Shown here: positions 62,150 to 64,000 of the stretch, piece by piece
Layout: the number at the start of each line of letters is the position of its first letter
Numbering within the stretch: the stretch's first letter is position 1
Source of the DNA: AP-15 sp963772295
Lineage (GTDB): Bacteria > Pseudomonadota > Alphaproteobacteria > ATCC43930 > CGMCC-115725
Direction: 5' to 3'
Length of the DNA stretch: 64,000 bases
Assembly (NCBI GenBank): GCA_963772295.1
Contig: CAVYWO010000010.1
Coordinates: 1-64,000 of the forward strand
Notes under the pieces: generated by a model
Databases searched by the model: none
The model's input: the letters and a program-made list of their open reading frames with translations, nothing else
What the model was told of the DNA's origin: nothing
Translations under genes and position numbers: made by a program

Positions 62150-63214
62150 ATGAACGAAGTTTCCCCACGCTCGCCGATTTTTCGCCTTACGGAATTGGCC
62201 CATGGCGGTGGTTGCGGGTGCAAGCTGGCCCCGGCCGTTCTGGAGCAGCTGCTGACGGGACAGGCGTCGGCGCTCTTCCCCCAGCTTCTTGTGGGCACCG
62301 AGACGTCGGACGATGCGGCCGTTTGGCAGGTGAGCGAGGACCAGTGCGTCATCGCCACCACCGATTTCTTCATGCCGATCGTCGACGATCCCTACGATTT
62401 CGGACGGATTGCGGCCACCAACGCGATCAGCGACGTCTATGCGATGGGCGGCACCCCGATCATGGCGCTGGCTATCCTTGGTATGCCGCTCGGCAAACTC
62501 CCGATAGAGATCGCGCGCGACATCCTGGCGGGCGGAGCGGCCGCCTGCGCCGGAGCGGCCATACCGATCGGCGGCGGGCACTCGATCGACACCGCCGAAC
62601 CGATCTACGGCCTTGCCGTGATCGGCACGGCACGGCCGGAGCAGATCCGCCGCAACGTCGGGGCGCGGCCCGGAGACGCACTCATCCTGACCAAGGCAAT
62701 CGGCGTTGGAATATACGCCAATGCCCTGCGGAGTGGTGCATTGGACGAGGCCGGTTACGCCGAGATGCTGGCCTCGACGACATTATTGAACCGCATCGGC
62801 GCCATGCTCGGGACCGATGCGGCGGTCCATGCGATGACCGACATCACCGGCTTCGGTTTGCTTGGCCATGGGCTCGAGATGGCGCGCGCGAGTTCTGCGA
62901 CCCTCCGCATCGACGCGGCGTCCGTGCCTTTGCTCAGCCAGGCAAGGCAGCTGGCCGATGCGCGGCACGTGACGGGTGCCTCGCATCGCAACTGGCAGAG
63001 CTATGGCGCCGAGGTCACTCTGCCCGACGGGACGCCGGATGCGCTGCGCCATCTGCTGACCGATGCGCAGACCTCCGGCGGGCTGCTGATCGCCTGCGCG
63101 CCGGAGGCGGCACAAACCCTCGTGTCGCGCATTCGTGAGGACGGGTATCCCTCGGCCGCTATCATCGGCAGCGTCGCCGGCGGGCCGGCGCACATTGAAA
63201 TCAGGAGCTATTAA
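62150..63214 (+). CDS. selD: Selenophosphate synthase
   Basis: 354 aa from ATG 62150. The catalytic motif HGGGCGCK is intact with Cys22 and Lys25 (Cys17 and Lys20 of Escherichia coli SelD). Further motifs: DDAAVW, ATTDFFMPIVDDPYDFGRIA, AISDVYAMGGTPIMALAILG, GGHSIDTAEPIYGLAVIG, DITGFGLLGHGLEMA, TDAQTSGGLLIAC. It makes selenophosphate from selenide and ATP for selenocysteine and selenouridine synthesis. No selA, selB, selC or ybbB is visible. It sits between direct repeats and element debris, unlike a housekeeping gene. Confidence 0.95.
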   Translation: MNEVSPRSPIFRLTELAHGGGCGCKLAPAVLEQLLTGQASALFPQLLVGTETSDDAAVWQVSEDQCVIATTDFFMPIVDDPYDFGRIAATNAISDVYAMGGTPIMALAILGMPLGKLPIEIARDILAGGAAACAGAAIPIGGGHSIDTAEPIYGLAVIGTARPEQIRRNVGARPGDALILTKAIGVGIYANALRSGALDEAGYAEMLASTTLLNRIGAMLGTDAAVHAMTDITGFGLLGHGLEMARASSATLRIDAASVPLLSQARQLADARHVTGASHRNWQSYGAEVTLPDGTPDALRHLLTDAQTSGGLLIACAPEAAQTLVSRIREDGYPSAAIIGSVAGGPAHIEIRSY

Positions 63215-63261
63215 GCGGCGCGAACCGAGGCTTCGACGTCGGAGATTGCGCGCGATCGACC

Positions 63262-63320
63262 GGAAGCTCAGAAGCTCGAAAGAGGACCCGGAGGTGGGCG
63301 GGGGGAGCCGGGCTGAGTGA
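63262..63320 (+). repeat. Dispersed repeat, CTCGAAAGAGGACCCGG type
   Basis: AGCTCGAAAGAGGACCCGG, GGTGGGCGGGGGGAGCCG, GGCTGAGTGATCGG. It directly precedes, and seems to replace the N-terminal half of, the DUF5681-like gene. Confidence 0.65.
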
Positions 63321-63643
63321 TCGGGGCCGCGGCTCCTCGAGTCGATGCCGCTCAGGAGATCATCAGGCTCTCGTCCCAGAGCGACGACGATCGTGTGCGC
63401 TACATGGCATCGGCATGGGTGTACGAACATGCTTGGGGCAAGCCGAAGGATTACGACCCAGCCGCCGAAAAACCCAAGGACAGGACGTTCGACCCGCGGG
63501 ACTACCCGCCCGCTGCACTAGCGCTCATCGAGGAAGCCCTTATCCTGATGTTGCCGCCGGAGGAACGCGAGGCAAGGCGCCAGTTCGCGGTCATCTCGCC
63601 TGCCCTGCGGCAGGAGCACGACCAGCAGCACGAAACGCGGTAG
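63317..63643 (+). CDS. DUF5681-like protein, N-terminally truncated
   Basis: 108-residue frame from about 63317; family sequence starts at AAQEIIRLSSQSDDDRVRYM, then ASAWVYEHAWGKPKDYDPAA and the tail FDPRDYPPAALALIEEALIL. The glycine-rich N-terminal part present in the 31436 gene is missing. A remnant or a start-shifted gene. Confidence 0.5.
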   Translation: MIGAAAPRVDAAQEIIRLSSQSDDDRVRYMASAWVYEHAWGKPKDYDPAAEKPKDRTFDPRDYPPAALALIEEALILMLPPEEREARRQFAVISPALRQEHDQQHETR

Positions 63644-63662
63644 CTCTCCGCAGAGCCAGTCG

Positions 63663-63712
63663 GGGTGTCGACCACGGACCTGCACGGACGGCTCGGGTCT
63701 TCTTCGGGCCTG
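63663..63712. repeat. Direct repeat right of selD
   Basis: Right copy of the repeat at 61743; 1.92 kb separate the two, enclosing selD and the truncated DUF5681-like gene. Confidence 0.6.
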
Positions 63713-63725
63713 CCCGCCTGCGTGC

Positions 63726-63998
63726 CTACGCCAACCCCGACGGCCGGATGCCATATTCATCGAGCAACTGCTTGGGCGCCGCACACCCCACCTGACCAGG
63801 CCGCGGTCCCCAACCCGGCACCCACATTTTCCGTCGCAGGTACAAATCCAGTCGCGGCGCCCACAACTCAACGGGGTCGATCTCAAACGGCCGCGTCGGC
63901 CCAGCCCCTGGCTGGGGCCACCCGGGAGGATGCTCCTCGACGATTTCGGCCGCGGTCGCGGGCCACCGGCTACAGGCATCCAGCCCAACGCTGCCAAA
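63726..63998 (-). CDS. Partial element/phage protein, C-terminal 90 residues
   Basis: Open frame entering from the right edge: DACSRWPATAAEIVEEHPPG, PFEIDPVELWAPRLDLYLRR, KMWVPGWGPRPGQVGCAAPK, ending DEYGIRPSGLA at the stop 63726-63728. Codon use is gene-like. I do not recognise the family; the N-terminus lies outside the window. Confidence 0.5.
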   Translation of the reverse strand, partial: FGSVGLDACSRWPATAAEIVEEHPPGWPQPGAGPTRPFEIDPVELWAPRLDLYLRRKMWVPGWGPRPGQVGCAAPKQLLDEYGIRPSGLA

Positions 63999-64000
63999 TC

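Overview
The window is GC-rich alphaproteobacterial DNA. The block FYDLN-acid protein / aroA / cmk / rpsA / ihfB / lapA at about 13.9-19.0 kb is a chromosomal arrangement typical of Rhodospirillales and Hyphomicrobiales. The order, codon use and accessory families point to a Bradyrhizobium- or Rhodospirillales-like host, but I cannot name a genus. Only about 12 kb (9.0-20.8 kb) looks like stable chromosome. The rest is accessory DNA full of recombinases, introns, insertion-sequence debris, duplicated paralogues and broken genes.

Layout. 0-8.9 kb: the integrase-bearing end of a genomic island. It holds a three-gene, defence-like operon (DUF1156 adenine methyltransferase, a PD-(D/E)XK nuclease with a reader-like N-terminus, DUF499 ATPase), small conserved genes, a tyrosine integrase, and the 5' half of a tRNA-Arg(CCU) at the boundary. 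9.0-20.8 kb: alpha/beta hydrolase plus luciferase-like monooxygenase, a broken IS110, DUF1326/DUF2182, the FYDLN-acid gene, the shikimate/nucleotide/ribosome block, a Rieske protein and an SMP-30 protein. 21.5-25.2 kb: a nonsense-interrupted SAM-cyclase-ATPase gene. 25.6-43.8 kb: an accessory block bounded by two identical, oppositely oriented group II introns. It contains a D5-like primase/helicase, a SEC-C protein, resolvase remnants, a complete RIT (recombinase in trio) transposon, a Rap1a-like protein and unknown genes. 44-49.3 kb: O-methyltransferase, a third intron fragment, a secreted Peptidase_S74 repeat protein, and a second copy of the small module seen at 5.4 kb. 49.4-56.1 kb: two tandem, translationally coupled cyclase-ATPase paralogues, one damaged. 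56-64 kb: small hypothetical genes, IS debris, a broken serine recombinase, selD, a DUF5681-like fragment and a partial gene running off the end.

How genes work together. In the defence-like operon the methyltransferase would mark host DNA, the nuclease would cut, and the DUF499 ATPase would supply energy or remodelling, but two of the three genes carry lesions. aroA, cmk and rpsA overlap by 4 bases each and are translationally coupled. DUF1326 and DUF2182 overlap by 8 bases. The three cyclase proteins share an architecture (SAM, class III cyclase, AAA-type ATPase, TPR) and probably arose by duplication.

Caution. Several frame breaks, including one in essential rpsA, differ from the expected frame by one base in a short homopolymer. 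Part of the apparent pseudogenisation may therefore be sequencing or assembly error. The two nonsense codons (positions 395 and 22444) are substitutions and are not explained that way.
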